From assembly GCA_900110395.1 (NCBI GenBank), contig FODP01000010.1, positions 186,001-250,000 of the forward strand: a DNA stretch of 64,000 nucleotides. Direction: 5' to 3'. Source of the stretch: Rhodospirillales bacterium URHD0017. Its GTDB lineage: Bacteria; Pseudomonadota; Alphaproteobacteria; Reyranellales; Reyranellaceae. The translations under genes were made by a program, and so were the position numbers. The notes below the pieces were generated by a model, which was not told the origin of the DNA, searched no databases, and saw only the letters and a list, made by a program, of their open reading frames with translations. This document shows positions 1 to 8,359 of this stretch, in pieces (position 1 is the stretch's first letter; each line of letters opens with the position of its first letter).

Positions 1-676
1 TGTTGATGTCGAAAGTGCCCTCGGCCTGCAGGATCAGGTAGCCGACGCCGCGCGAGGAGCCGAGATACTCGCCGACCACGGCGCCGACGAAGGCGAGACC
101 GACGGCGTTGTGCAGGCTGGCAAACACCCAGCTCATGGCCGACGGCAGGTAGATCGAGCGCAGCAGCTGGCGCCGCGAGGCGCCCAGCATGCGGGCGTTG
201 GCGATCAGGTTGGGACTGACCTCGCGCACGCCCTGGTAGACGTTGAAGAATACCACGAAGAAGACCAGCGTGACGCCCAGCGCCACCTTCGACCAGATGC
301 CGAGCCCGAACCACACCGCGAAGATCGGCGCCAGCACGACGCGCGGCATGGAATTGAAGCCCTTGATGTAGGGATCCATCACCGCCGAGGCCGTCGGCGA
401 CAGTGCCAGCCACAGGCCGATCGCCAGGCCGAACACCGAACCGATCAGGAAGCCCAGCGCCGTCTCGAGCAGGGTCACGCCGAGATGGCCGAATATCTCG
501 CCGGTCGCGAACCATTCGACGATGACCCAGAAGACCTTCTGCGGCTCGCCGAAGAAGAAAGCGGCGCGGTTGGCCTTGTCGAAATAGAAGGGCGGGATCA
601 GGCCGGGCGCCGTCATGACGTACCAGAAGGCCACGACCAGGCAGACGACCAGGATCTGAAGCGTGCGCAGTCTCAC
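1..676 (-). CDS. ABC transporter permease, nitrate/sulfonate/taurine type (partial)
   Basis: Inner-membrane permease of an SsuC/TauC-like importer; its C-terminus lies beyond the window edge, leaving 225 codons. Read on the minus strand it has several hydrophobic segments and the cytoplasmic EAA loop that docks the ATPase (NARMLGASRRQLLRSIYLP, around residue 180). The chosen start is a GTG at 676, because the ATG at 681 runs straight into a stop. The GTG sits two bases after the ATPase stop codon, so the two are translationally coupled. Substrate cannot be told from sequence. Family assignment rests on the EAA motif, the order permease/ATPase/NMT1-like binding protein and the ATPase type. Confidence 0.85.
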   Translation of the reverse strand, partial: MRLRTLQILVVCLVVAFWYVMTAPGLIPPFYFDKANRAAFFFGEPQKVFWVIVEWFATGEIFGHLGVTLLETALGFLIGSVFGLAIGLWLALSPTASAVMDPYIKGFNSMPRVVLAPIFAVWFGLGIWSKVALGVTLVFFVVFFNVYQGVREVSPNLIANARMLGASRRQLLRSIYLPSAMSWVFASLHNAVGLAFVGAVVGEYLGSSRGVGYLILQAEGTFDIN

Positions 677-677
677 G

Positions 678-1499
678 TCATGCCGCCTTCTGCGCTGCGT
701 AGGCCTTCAAAACCTCTTCCTTCATGGCCGCCCAGATCTCGCGATGCAGCGCCAGGAACCCTGGCGTCATGCGGATCTCCGACACGTCGCGCGGCCGCGG
801 CAGGTCGACCTTGAAGTCGCCGATCGGCCGTGTCGCGGGACCCGCCGACAGCACCACCACACGGTCGGAGAGTGCGATCGCCTCCTCGAGATCGTGGGTG
901 ATGAAAAGGACCGACTTCCTGTCCTCGGCCCACAAAGCCAACAGCTCGTTCTCCATGAGCTGGCGCGTCTGCACGTCGAGCGCCGAGAACGGCTCATCCA
1001 TCAGCAGGATATCGGGGCTCAGGATCAGCGTCTGGGCGAGCGCGAGGCGCTTCCTCATGCCGCCCGACATCTGGTGCGGATAACGATCGCCGAAGCCCGC
1101 CAGGCCGACGCGGCGCAGCCACGCCTCGCCCTGCGCGAGAGCCTCGGCGCGCGGCACGCCCCTGAACTCCAGGCCAGCGACAACGTTGTCGATGCCGGTG
1201 CGCCACGGCATCAGCGCATCGGCCTGGAACATGTAGCCGGCGCGGCGGTTCACACCGTCGGCCGCGATCAGCGGCTGGCCGAACACCGAGACCGAGCCTT
1301 GGCTGGGTGCGAGCAGGCCAGCCGCGACGTTGAGCAAGGTGGACTTGCCGCAGCCGGTCGGCCCCACGACCGAGACGAACTCACCCGCGGCGATGGTGAG
1401 CGAGGTGTTCGCCACCGCGGTATAGGCTCCGCCGCCGTCACGGGCGGCGAAGCGGCAGGTGATGTCCTCCAGCCTGAGCGCCGGAACGCCGGCGCTCAT
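678..1499 (-). CDS. ABC transporter ATPase, SsuB/TauB type
   Basis: Cytoplasmic ATPase energising the importer encoded on either side. At 273 residues it has the usual length. Walker A GPTGCGKST is at residues 46-54, the signature MSGGM (first Leu replaced by Met) at 144-148, Walker B ILLMDEP at about 164-170 and the switch histidine in FITHD near 202. Its ATG shares one base with the stop of the binding-protein gene, and its stop is two bases before the permease GTG. The set is therefore one operon in the order binding protein, ATPase, permease. The ligand is unknown: sulfonate, taurine, nitrate or thiamine precursor are all possible for this family. Confidence 0.92.
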   Translation of the reverse strand: MSAGVPALRLEDITCRFAARDGGGAYTAVANTSLTIAAGEFVSVVGPTGCGKSTLLNVAAGLLAPSQGSVSVFGQPLIAADGVNRRAGYMFQADALMPWRTGIDNVVAGLEFRGVPRAEALAQGEAWLRRVGLAGFGDRYPHQMSGGMRKRLALAQTLILSPDILLMDEPFSALDVQTRQLMENELLALWAEDRKSVLFITHDLEEAIALSDRVVVLSAGPATRPIGDFKVDLPRPRDVSEIRMTPGFLALHREIWAAMKEEVLKAYAAQKAA

Positions 1500-2536
1500 C
1501 AGCTACGCTTGCCGGCGCGCGCCGCGAACTCGTTGGTCCAGGTGTCGGCGAGCTTGATGCTGGCGGGCTTGATGGCGGGATCGCCCTCGGTCAGGAACTT
1601 CAGGCAGTTGGCCGGACCGTCGGCCGGCATCTGGCCGTCGGGCGAGATGGTGTCGCGCACCGCCGCGAAAGCCTTCTCGTAGAGGGCGCGATCGCCCAGC
1701 AGGTAGGCCTCGGGCACCGCTTTGGCGACGTCGGCGGGTGCCGCCGTCTGCAGCCACTGGTCGGCGCGCACGATTGCCGTCGCCAGCGCCTGCGCGGTGT
1801 TCGGCGTCTTCTTCAGGAGCTCGGGCTGGGCATAGAGGCAGGCGGCCGGGAACGAGCCGCCGAACAGCTCCTGGTTTCCCTTCATGGTGCGCGTGTCGAC
1901 CATGATCTTGATCAGTTTCTTGTCCTCGAGAATGGTCACCGCCGGGTCGGCCTGCGAGATGCCGTCGACCTCGCCCTTCTCGATCGCCGCCACCACCGAG
2001 GCGCCGGCGCCGACACCGATCGCCACGATGTCGGTCGGTTTCAGCCCGCCCTTGGCGGCCCAGTTGTTGACCAGCATGTGGGTCTGTGAGCCGGGCGCGG
2101 TGACGCCGAACTTCATGCCCTTGATGTCGGCCGGTTCCTTGACCTTGGCCGCCACGTCGTTGCGCAGGCCGATGGCGAGTTGCATGCCGCGGCCGATCAG
2201 GGCGAAGCCCACGATGTCCTGGCCGCGCTGCTGCATGCGGATGGTATGCTCGTAGGCGCCGGCGACGACGTCGGCGCTGCCTCCCATCAGGGCCTGCAGC
2301 GACTTGGCGCCGCCTTGGAAGTCGTTGATCTCGACGTCGAGGCCGGCCTCCTTGAAGTAGCCCTTGGTCTCGGCGACGGTGAGCGACAGGTAGTACAGCG
2401 CCGACTTGCCGCCGACGGCCAGCACCACCTTGGTCTTCTCCGGCTTGCCGGTCTGTGCCCGCGCGACCCAGGGCGCAGCCACCAGGGCCGGCGCCGCGGC
2501 CAATATCGTCCGGCGCCGCATCTGCAGCTTGGTCAT
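1499..2536 (-). CDS. ABC transporter substrate-binding protein, NMT1/SsuA-like
   Basis: Periplasmic ligand-binding component (345 aa) of the importer. The N-terminus MTKLQMRRRTILAAAPALVAAPWVARAQ is a Tat-like signal peptide (RRRT, hydrophobic core, cleavage after ARA). The start at 2536 was chosen because AGGAGG lies four bases upstream (2541-2546); a longer reading from 2578 adds 14 residues without export character. The mature region shows the NMT1/THI5-like pattern: a Tyr-rich strand, then GYFKEAGLDVEI and GGAKSLQALMGG. It overlaps the ATPase by one base. The crotonase gene lies 61 bases upstream on the same strand and may be co-transcribed. Confidence 0.88.
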   Translation of the reverse strand: MTKLQMRRRTILAAAPALVAAPWVARAQTGKPEKTKVVLAVGGKSALYYLSLTVAETKGYFKEAGLDVEINDFQGGAKSLQALMGGSADVVAGAYEHTIRMQQRGQDIVGFALIGRGMQLAIGLRNDVAAKVKEPADIKGMKFGVTAPGSQTHMLVNNWAAKGGLKPTDIVAIGVGAGASVVAAIEKGEVDGISQADPAVTILEDKKLIKIMVDTRTMKGNQELFGGSFPAACLYAQPELLKKTPNTAQALATAIVRADQWLQTAAPADVAKAVPEAYLLGDRALYEKAFAAVRDTISPDGQMPADGPANCLKFLTEGDPAIKPASIKLADTWTNEFAARAGKRS

Positions 2537-2597
2537 GTTTCCTCCTGAATGGGCTTGTTGGCGGCGAGATTGCCGCATGCTCGGTTGGGCAGCAACC

Positions 2598-3461
2598 CTA
2601 CTTGAATGGCCGTTCCTGCCACCACGGGAAATAGGACGGCATGTCGCTGGTCACCTTCATGGGAAATTTCGCCGGCCGCTTTTCCAGGAACGCCGTCACG
2701 CCCTCCTTCACGTCGGCCGACTTGCCGCGGGCGTAGATGCCCTTGGAATCGACCTTGTGCGCCTCCATGGGATGATCGGCGCCCAGCATCTTCCAGATCA
2801 TCTGGCGGTTCAGCGCCACCGAGACCGGCGCGGTGTTGTCGGCGATCTCGCGGGCGAGCGCATAGGCCGCCGGGAGAAGCTCGTCGGCCTTGTGGACCGA
2901 GCGCACCAGACGGCCGTTGAGCGCCTCCTCGGCGGAGAAGACGCGGCCGGTCATCACCCATTCCAGCGCCTGCTGCGGGCCGACCAGGCGCGGCAGGAAC
3001 CAGCTCGAGCAGGCCTCCATGACGATGGCGCGGCGGGTGAAGACGAAGCCATAGCGCGCCGCTTCCGAGGCGAGCCGCACATCCATGGCGAGCTGCATGG
3101 TGACGCCGACGCCGACGGCGGCGCCGTTGCAGGCGGCGATGGTGGGCTTCAGGAGATCGAACAGGCGCAGGGTGAACAGGCCGCCGCCGTCGCGATGGCC
3201 GTCGAGCCCGGGATCGACCGGCCCGCGATTCTCGGCGTTGAAAGTGTTGGCGCCGCCCGACAGGTCGGCGCCGGCGCAGAAGCCGCGGCCTGCGCCCGTG
3301 AACACCACGGCGCGCACGTCGTCGTCGCGATCGGCGCGGTCCATGGCATCGAGCAGTTCGGACAGCATCTTGCCGGTGAAGGCGTTGAGCTTGTCCGGTC
3401 GGTTCAGCGTGATGGTGAGGACGCCGTTCTTGGCTTCGTACTTGATCTGCTCGTAGTCCAT
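2598..3461 (-). CDS. Enoyl-CoA hydratase/isomerase family protein (crotonase)
   Basis: Crotonase-fold protein of 287 residues acting on a CoA thioester in the cytoplasm. Oxyanion-hole segments are visible as GRGFCAGADL (58-67) and NGAAVGVG (112-119), and an acidic residue (E149 in VMEACSSW) sits at the usual catalytic site. The C-terminal extension (KGIYARGKSADVKEGVTAF) is typical of the general enoyl-CoA hydratase/isomerase group. No precise substrate can be given. It is the first gene of a run on this strand that continues into the ABC importer, hinting that an imported acid is metabolised as its CoA ester. That link is inference. Confidence 0.88.
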   Translation of the reverse strand: MDYEQIKYEAKNGVLTITLNRPDKLNAFTGKMLSELLDAMDRADRDDDVRAVVFTGAGRGFCAGADLSGGANTFNAENRGPVDPGLDGHRDGGGLFTLRLFDLLKPTIAACNGAAVGVGVTMQLAMDVRLASEAARYGFVFTRRAIVMEACSSWFLPRLVGPQQALEWVMTGRVFSAEEALNGRLVRSVHKADELLPAAYALAREIADNTAPVSVALNRQMIWKMLGADHPMEAHKVDSKGIYARGKSADVKEGVTAFLEKRPAKFPMKVTSDMPSYFPWWQERPFK

Positions 3462-3486
3462 TCGTTCCTCTGTGACGGCGGCGCCG

Positions 3487-3819
3487 TCAGGTCTGGTTGA
3501 TCAGCACGACGCCGCCCATGATGAGGACGATGCCGCCGATCTGCTTGATGCCGAACGGCTCGCCGAAAAGGAAGTGCCCGAGCACCGCCACGATCGCATA
3601 GGAGAGCGACACGCTGGGAAAGGCGACCGACACGGGGATCTTCCGCAGCGCGATGATGTAGAGAAAGGCCGCCGAGCCATAGAGCGCGAGCCCGGCCAAC
3701 GTCGAGGGCCGCAGCAGCTGGCTGAAAATGTCCGGGGCGTCGGCACCGGCCTTGAGCAGCAGCTGTCCGGCGATGCCAGCCAGGATGCCGATGCCCAGCG
3801 CCACGTAGTAGACGGTCAT
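3487..3819 (-). CDS. SMR/EamA-type small membrane transporter (ArnE-like)
   Basis: A 110-residue membrane protein with four hydrophobic segments, the length and layout of small multidrug resistance and ArnE/GtrA-like half-flippases. Visible features are GIAGQLLLKAGA in helix 1, FLYIIALRKIPVSVAFP and the terminal GGIVLIMGGVVLI. The start (ATG at 3819) lies two bases after the stop of the GT2 gene, so it is coupled to it. With a polyprenyl-phosphate-sugar synthase next door, flipping of a lipid-linked sugar is the likeliest role; drug export is the alternative. A much longer reading of this frame runs backwards through the GT2 gene and is spurious. Confidence 0.8.
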   Translation of the reverse strand: MTVYYVALGIGILAGIAGQLLLKAGADAPDIFSQLLRPSTLAGLALYGSAAFLYIIALRKIPVSVAFPSVSLSYAIVAVLGHFLFGEPFGIKQIGGIVLIMGGVVLINQT

Positions 3820-3821
3820 CG

Positions 3822-4847
3822 TCAGGACTCCCCTCGAGAAGGTTCGCGGTGCGGCTGCCCCGCGGCGCGCGTGTCGACCTTGGGTCGCTCGATCTGCAAG
3901 CCGCTGTCGCCGCGACGAAAGACCTCGCGCACGAGATACTGCGGCTTGCGGTTGACCGCGAGGAACATGCGGCCGAGATACTCGCCGATCAGCCCGACCA
4001 CGACGAGCTGGACGCCCGCCAGCACCAGCACCGCCACCATCAGCGACGCCCAGCCCTGCGGCGGCTTGTCGGAGATGATCGCCTCGACGACGACGATGAC
4101 GGCGGCCAACGCCCCCAGGGCGCCGAAGCCCAGGCCGAACAGCGTGGCGAGGCGGAGCGGCATCACCGAGAAATTGAGGAACATCGACAGCCACAGCCGG
4201 ATCAGGCGGCGGAGCGTGTAGTTCGAGCGACCTTCGACACGCGGCAGATGGTCGACCTGCAGGCGTCCGACATTCTGGGTGACCTGGAAGACCAGCCCGT
4301 CAACATAGGGATAGGGCCCCTCGTAGCTCGCCGTGATGCGCTCGCGCACGAAGGCGGAGATGCAGCGGAAGCTCGAGAGATAGAGGCCGGGCGGTTTGTC
4401 GATCAGCCGGTCGGCGCACCAGTTGGTGAAGCGGCTGCCGAGGTTGCGCCACGCTGCATGCTGCTTCTCGGCGTAATAGGTATAGACGGCGTCGTAGTTG
4501 CCGTCGCGCGCGTGCTCGAAGAGGCGCTTCACCTCGCCCGGCGGATTCTGCAGGTCGTCGTCCATGGTGATGGCGAAGGTGCCCTTCGCCCGCACCAGAC
4601 CCGCCATGACCGCGTTGTGCTCGCCGAAATTGCGGCTGAGGCTCAGCACCGTGACCGGCGCACCGGGCTCGGCGGCGAGCTGCTTGCAGACATCGAGGCT
4701 GTTGTCGGGACTGCAATCGACCACCAGGACGATCTCCAGCCCGCCCTCGATGTCGAGGCTGCGCAGGGCGCCGACAAGCTCGCCGACGGTGCCGGCGCCG
4801 TTGTAGACGGGAACGACCACGGAAAGCGCGGGTGTAGTTTCAGTCAT
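3822..4847 (-). CDS. Family 2 glycosyltransferase, polyprenyl-phosphate type (DPM1/ArnC/GtrB-like)
   Basis: Membrane-anchored GT-A enzyme (341 aa) expected to transfer a nucleotide-activated sugar to a polyprenyl phosphate at the cytoplasmic face. The N-terminus LSVVVPVYNGAGTVGELV, the acidic motifs ITMDDDLQNPP (about 93-103) and SSFRCISA are family hallmarks. Two C-terminal membrane helices (about 230-255 and 265-290) are followed by the amphipathic GEYLGRMFLAVNRKPQYLV. It overlaps the methyltransferase gene by eight bases at its start and ends two bases before the SMR gene. The three form one operon. The sugar is not deducible. Confidence 0.9.
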   Translation of the reverse strand: MTETTPALSVVVPVYNGAGTVGELVGALRSLDIEGGLEIVLVVDCSPDNSLDVCKQLAAEPGAPVTVLSLSRNFGEHNAVMAGLVRAKGTFAITMDDDLQNPPGEVKRLFEHARDGNYDAVYTYYAEKQHAAWRNLGSRFTNWCADRLIDKPPGLYLSSFRCISAFVRERITASYEGPYPYVDGLVFQVTQNVGRLQVDHLPRVEGRSNYTLRRLIRLWLSMFLNFSVMPLRLATLFGLGFGALGALAAVIVVVEAIISDKPPQGWASLMVAVLVLAGVQLVVVGLIGEYLGRMFLAVNRKPQYLVREVFRRGDSGLQIERPKVDTRAAGQPHREPSRGES

Positions 4848-5580
4848 TGCGCGCAGCGACCACGATCAGGGAGCCGCCGAACGGCAGGTTGATGCCAGCT
4901 GCGATCAGCCGTCGCTCGACGGCGAGCGCCGTCGAGAACAGCGCATCGAGCCAGCGGGGAAAGTCGCGCACGTCGCTTTCGGCGTCGTCACGCTCGAGCA
5001 GTCGGTGGATCAGCATCAGGGGAAACAGCAGGGTGTTCCAGTAGCTGGACCTCAGCACGCGAAAGCCGTTGCCCGCGAGCAAGGCCCGCGCCTGGCGGCC
5101 GGTGAAGCGGCGGACATTGTGCACGCGCCGGTCATGCGCCGACAACAACCAGCCATAGGCCGGCAGATTGAAAACGGCGATCGCGCCCGGCCGGAGGCAG
5201 CGATGTGCCTCCTTGAGGGCAAGGACCGGCTCGACGCCGCCGTGGCAGAGGACATCGATCGAGAGGTAACCGGCCAATGCGCCGCTGCCCAAGGGCATTT
5301 CGGTGACTGACCCCGCAGCTACCGGCCGCCGGGCCTTGGCCGCAGCGAAGGACGCCGCCATCTGGTCATACTCCAGTCCGAACGTGGGATTACCGGCCAC
5401 CGCAGGCCCGAGCTTCAGCAACATGCCGCCGGTGCCGCAGCCGGCGTCGAGCACCGGCCCGGCGCTCCGCGAGCGCGCCAGCGCGCGTATGAACAGCTCT
5501 GCGACAAGCGTACGCAGGCCGCGATACCACCACATGCGGTCCTCGACTGCGTGCATGCGCTCGTATTCGACCCGTTCCAC
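4840..5580 (-). CDS. Class I SAM-dependent methyltransferase
   Basis: A predicted 246-residue SAM methyltransferase: motif I is VLDAGCGTGGMLLKL, followed by GLEYDQMAA and the motif IV-like LSIDVLCHGG. The C-terminal half (FRVLRSSYWNTLLFPLMLIHRL) resembles methyltransferases in polysaccharide and glycolipid clusters, whose N-terminus is often EYxRMxxVEDRxWWYRGL, matched here by EYERMHAVEDRMWWYRGL. That match argues for the GTG at 5580, with AGGGG just upstream; an ATG at 5685 would overlap the divergent gene. The target is unknown, probably a sugar or lipid-linked intermediate handled by the adjacent GT2. Confidence 0.82.
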   Translation of the reverse strand: MERVEYERMHAVEDRMWWYRGLRTLVAELFIRALARSRSAGPVLDAGCGTGGMLLKLGPAVAGNPTFGLEYDQMAASFAAAKARRPVAAGSVTEMPLGSGALAGYLSIDVLCHGGVEPVLALKEAHRCLRPGAIAVFNLPAYGWLLSAHDRRVHNVRRFTGRQARALLAGNGFRVLRSSYWNTLLFPLMLIHRLLERDDAESDVRDFPRWLDALFSTALAVERRLIAAGINLPFGGSLIVVAARND

Positions 5581-5641
5581 GCCCCTGTCCGTCCTCGCGA
5601 GTGTCTTCTTATCGCCCTGCTTATGATATCTTCGTCCTGCC

Positions 5642-7219
5642 TTGCCAACCGCCGCGACCAAGCCCCCGACAGTCCCGCCGAGCATCGAACGGCTGCTGTA
5701 CCTGCCACTGATCGCGCTGCCGATCCTCTGGCTGGCCGGCTACTTCTTCCCCCCCATCAACCACGACGTCGCCGCCATCCTCGACGTGTCGACGCGCTGG
5801 GTGAACGGCGAGCGGCTCTATGTCGAGGTGATCGACGAGAACCTGCCGCTTACCTTCGTCGTGCACGCCCTGCCGGTGCTGACCTCCAAGATCCTGCCGG
5901 GCGATCCCTCGTTCTGGTTCACCGCCTGGGTGGTGGCCGGCATCTTCGCCTCGTTCTGGGCCTGCCGGCGGCTAGTGAAGCTGGTGCCCTCGGCCGACCA
6001 TGCGCTCACCGAGGCGCTGCTGCCGCCGGTCCTGCTGTTTCTGTTCACCGTGCTGCCCAACGAGCATTTCGGTCAGCGCGAGCACATCCTGTTCGTCGCC
6101 TGCGCGCCCTACATGATCGCCTCGATGGCCCGCGCCGAGGGCATCACGCTGGGCCGCGGCTCGTCGATCGCCATCGGCCTGGTCGCCGGCGTGGCGCTGG
6201 CGATGAAGCCGCACTATCTCGCCATCCCGGCCGCCCTGGAACTCTATCTGCTGATCCGCCGCGGCTGGCGCACCACGCTCCGCGATCCCATCCCATGGGC
6301 GATCGGGCTGGTCGCGGTGGCGCACTTCGTGTCGATGTACACGATCTTCCGCGAATACGGCGAGTTCGTCATGCCGCTCGCGGTCGAGGCCTACGCGCCG
6401 ATCGGCGACGCGGGCTGGCGCGGTGTGCTCACCAGCAACGTGCTGGGTCCGACCCTGATCGCGCTGGTGATCTTTGGTCTGATCGCGGTGATCTTCACCA
6501 AGACCGTGGCGGCGCGCGTGCTGGTCGTGTTCGGCATCGGGGCGGCGATCTCGGCCATCGCCCAGGCCAAGGGCTGGCCCTATCACGTGCTGCCCGCGTT
6601 GTCGGCGGCGATCCTGCTGGCGGCGCTCACCGTATCGCAGACGGTCGACCGTTACCTGCCGATCAGCCGCAGCGGCCATCACCTGCCGGTGGCGGTGATC
6701 TCCGCCACCCTCATGGTGCTGCTCTACTTTCAGGCGGCGCTCTACACGCCGCCCTTCTACAAGCAGCGCCAGTTCGAGGATTCGATCGGCGGGCGCCTGC
6801 AGCACATCATCGAGCAGAACGCGCCCAATCGCACGATCATGGCGCTGTCGCCCGGCATCTATCCGCTGTGGCCGATGATCAACTACATCAAGGGCCGCAT
6901 GACCATGCGGTTCCTCAGCATGTGGGTGCTGCAGGGCGTCTACGCGACCTGCGACGACTTCCCGGCGCTCTACAATCCGCCCGACACGATGGGCGATTCG
7001 GAGAAGCTGGTGTTCGACCAGGTGAGCGAGGATTTCGCCCGCGAGCAGCCCGACCTGCTGATCGTCGACAGCATCGCCGGCATCCCGCGCTGCCAGGGCA
7101 AGGAGTTCGATTACCTCGAATACTTCCTGCAGAACCGCGTGTTCGCCGATGCGTTCGAAAACTACGAACACCTGATGGATTTCGACCGGTATCGGATTTA
7201 TCGGCGGAAGAAGAAGTGA
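5642..7219 (+). CDS. Multi-spanning membrane protein, GT-C/ArnT-like glycosyltransferase candidate
   Basis: A 525-residue protein with about ten to eleven hydrophobic helices and a soluble C-terminal domain. After helix 1 a periplasmic loop carries FPPINHDVAAILDVSTRW and YVEVIDENLP, the acidic first loop expected of GT-C enzymes that use polyprenyl-linked sugars. The soluble tail (CDDFPALYNPPDTMG, LLIVDSIAGIPRC) also occurs in such proteins. The first in-frame start after an upstream stop is a TTG at 5642; no ATG is near. It is divergent from the methyltransferase/GT2/SMR operon, with TATGAT at 5622-5627 as a possible -10. Function is inferred from topology and neighbours only. Confidence 0.72.
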   Translation: MPTAATKPPTVPPSIERLLYLPLIALPILWLAGYFFPPINHDVAAILDVSTRWVNGERLYVEVIDENLPLTFVVHALPVLTSKILPGDPSFWFTAWVVAGIFASFWACRRLVKLVPSADHALTEALLPPVLLFLFTVLPNEHFGQREHILFVACAPYMIASMARAEGITLGRGSSIAIGLVAGVALAMKPHYLAIPAALELYLLIRRGWRTTLRDPIPWAIGLVAVAHFVSMYTIFREYGEFVMPLAVEAYAPIGDAGWRGVLTSNVLGPTLIALVIFGLIAVIFTKTVAARVLVVFGIGAAISAIAQAKGWPYHVLPALSAAILLAALTVSQTVDRYLPISRSGHHLPVAVISATLMVLLYFQAALYTPPFYKQRQFEDSIGGRLQHIIEQNAPNRTIMALSPGIYPLWPMINYIKGRMTMRFLSMWVLQGVYATCDDFPALYNPPDTMGDSEKLVFDQVSEDFAREQPDLLIVDSIAGIPRCQGKEFDYLEYFLQNRVFADAFENYEHLMDFDRYRIYRRKKK

Positions 7220-7248
7220 ATCCGTCTTTCACGGACACAACTCAAGTT

Positions 7249-7415
<167 letters not shown>

Positions 7416-7438
7416 AGCCTGAATCGCCGTGATGCAGT

Positions 7439-7900
7439 TCACTCCCACTTCCCCATCGCCTTCGCCCGCATCGCCTCGGGGATCTTCTCGACGTCCGGCA
7501 CCTTGAAGACGCCCGACGCGACCAGGACGATCTCGCCGCCGCAGACCAGGTCGCAGCTGCAGAAGCAGAAGTTGATGGTGCGCCGGGCGATGCGGGCGGT
7601 GCCTTCGAGCCACTGGCCGAGCCTGGCGCCGCGCACGAACTCCGTGCTGAGCGATACCGTGGGATGCGGCCAGTGGATGCCGGTGGCGTGGCCCGAACCC
7701 ACGCCCATCACCATGTCAGCCACGGTCACCAGCAGGCCGCCATGCGCCCAGCCCATTGGATTGCCATGGCGCGGCTCGAGCGGCAGGCCGATCCTGATCT
7801 TCTCGCCCTCGACCTTGTACCAGAGCGGTCCGATCAGGCCGACGAAGTCGTCGGGCACACCGAGCTTGCGAAAGCCTTCGGGGATCAATGCATCGGTCAT
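7439..7900 (-). CDS. PaaI-like hot-dog thioesterase
   Basis: A 153-residue hot-dog protein: GNPMGWAHGGLLVTVADMVMG (about 46-66) matches the PaaI/YbdB-type active-site region, where HGG and a following acidic residue handle the thioester, and VSLSTEFVRGARLGQWLEG matches the next strands. Cys-rich FCFCSCDLVC lies in the following strand, which is unusual. The start at 7900 overlaps the stop of the upstream thioesterase by four bases (ATGA), so it is the last gene of a four-gene coupled operon. Presumed substrate is an aryl- or acyl-CoA produced by the operon's other enzymes. Confidence 0.85.
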   Translation of the reverse strand: MTDALIPEGFRKLGVPDDFVGLIGPLWYKVEGEKIRIGLPLEPRHGNPMGWAHGGLLVTVADMVMGVGSGHATGIHWPHPTVSLSTEFVRGARLGQWLEGTARIARRTINFCFCSCDLVCGGEIVLVASGVFKVPDVEKIPEAMRAKAMGKWE

Positions 7901-8355
7901 GAGCCCAGTCCATCCTTGGAAGCGGCATATGTTTCGAGCGCGACGCGCACCGCGGGCTCGAACGGCATGCTGCGATGGGTCTCCTCGTTCAGCGAGACCA
8001 TGATCGCCTTGAGCACGGCGGTGCAGTTGCCCTCGCCGTCGAACAGCCCATGGCCGATCACGCACTTGCGCTGGTGCACCTCGAGCAGCCGGGCGCAGGC
8101 CGTGGCGCGGCCGGGAAAGAACATCTGGCGCTTGAAGTCGATCTCCAGCCGGCCGACGACGACGCGAAAACGCGGCAGCCCGGCCTCCTTCAAGGATTGG
8201 CGGACGATGGCCCGCATGTAGGAGACGCGCGCATTCTCGAGCAGCTGCAGGAAAGCGCCGTTGTTGATGTGGCCGTTGGCGTCGACATCGGCGAAACGCA
8301 GATGCTCCTCGGTGGCGAATCCGTAGACCCGCCGGTCCGTCAGGTCGAAACTCAC
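7897..8355 (-). CDS. Acyl-CoA thioesterase, YbgC/FcbC-like (4HBT)
   Basis: A 152-residue hot-dog thioesterase with the diagnostic RFADVDANGHINNGAFLQ segment; the first Asp is the catalytic position in the 4-hydroxybenzoyl-CoA thioesterase group. The GTG at 8355 was chosen because it follows the stop of the VOC gene by four bases and has GGGAG upstream; the longer reading from 8412 enters that gene. Its stop overlaps the start of the PaaI-like gene. Having two different thioesterase families side by side suggests two CoA esters to hydrolyse in one pathway. Confidence 0.86.
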   Translation of the reverse strand: MSFDLTDRRVYGFATEEHLRFADVDANGHINNGAFLQLLENARVSYMRAIVRQSLKEAGLPRFRVVVGRLEIDFKRQMFFPGRATACARLLEVHQRKCVIGHGLFDGEGNCTAVLKAIMVSLNEETHRSMPFEPAVRVALETYAASKDGLGS

Positions 8356-8359
8356 GCGA

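Noticed and set aside
5972..7171. 399-residue minus-strand frame
   Set aside because: Antisense of the same membrane protein, low-complexity His/Arg/Asp content.
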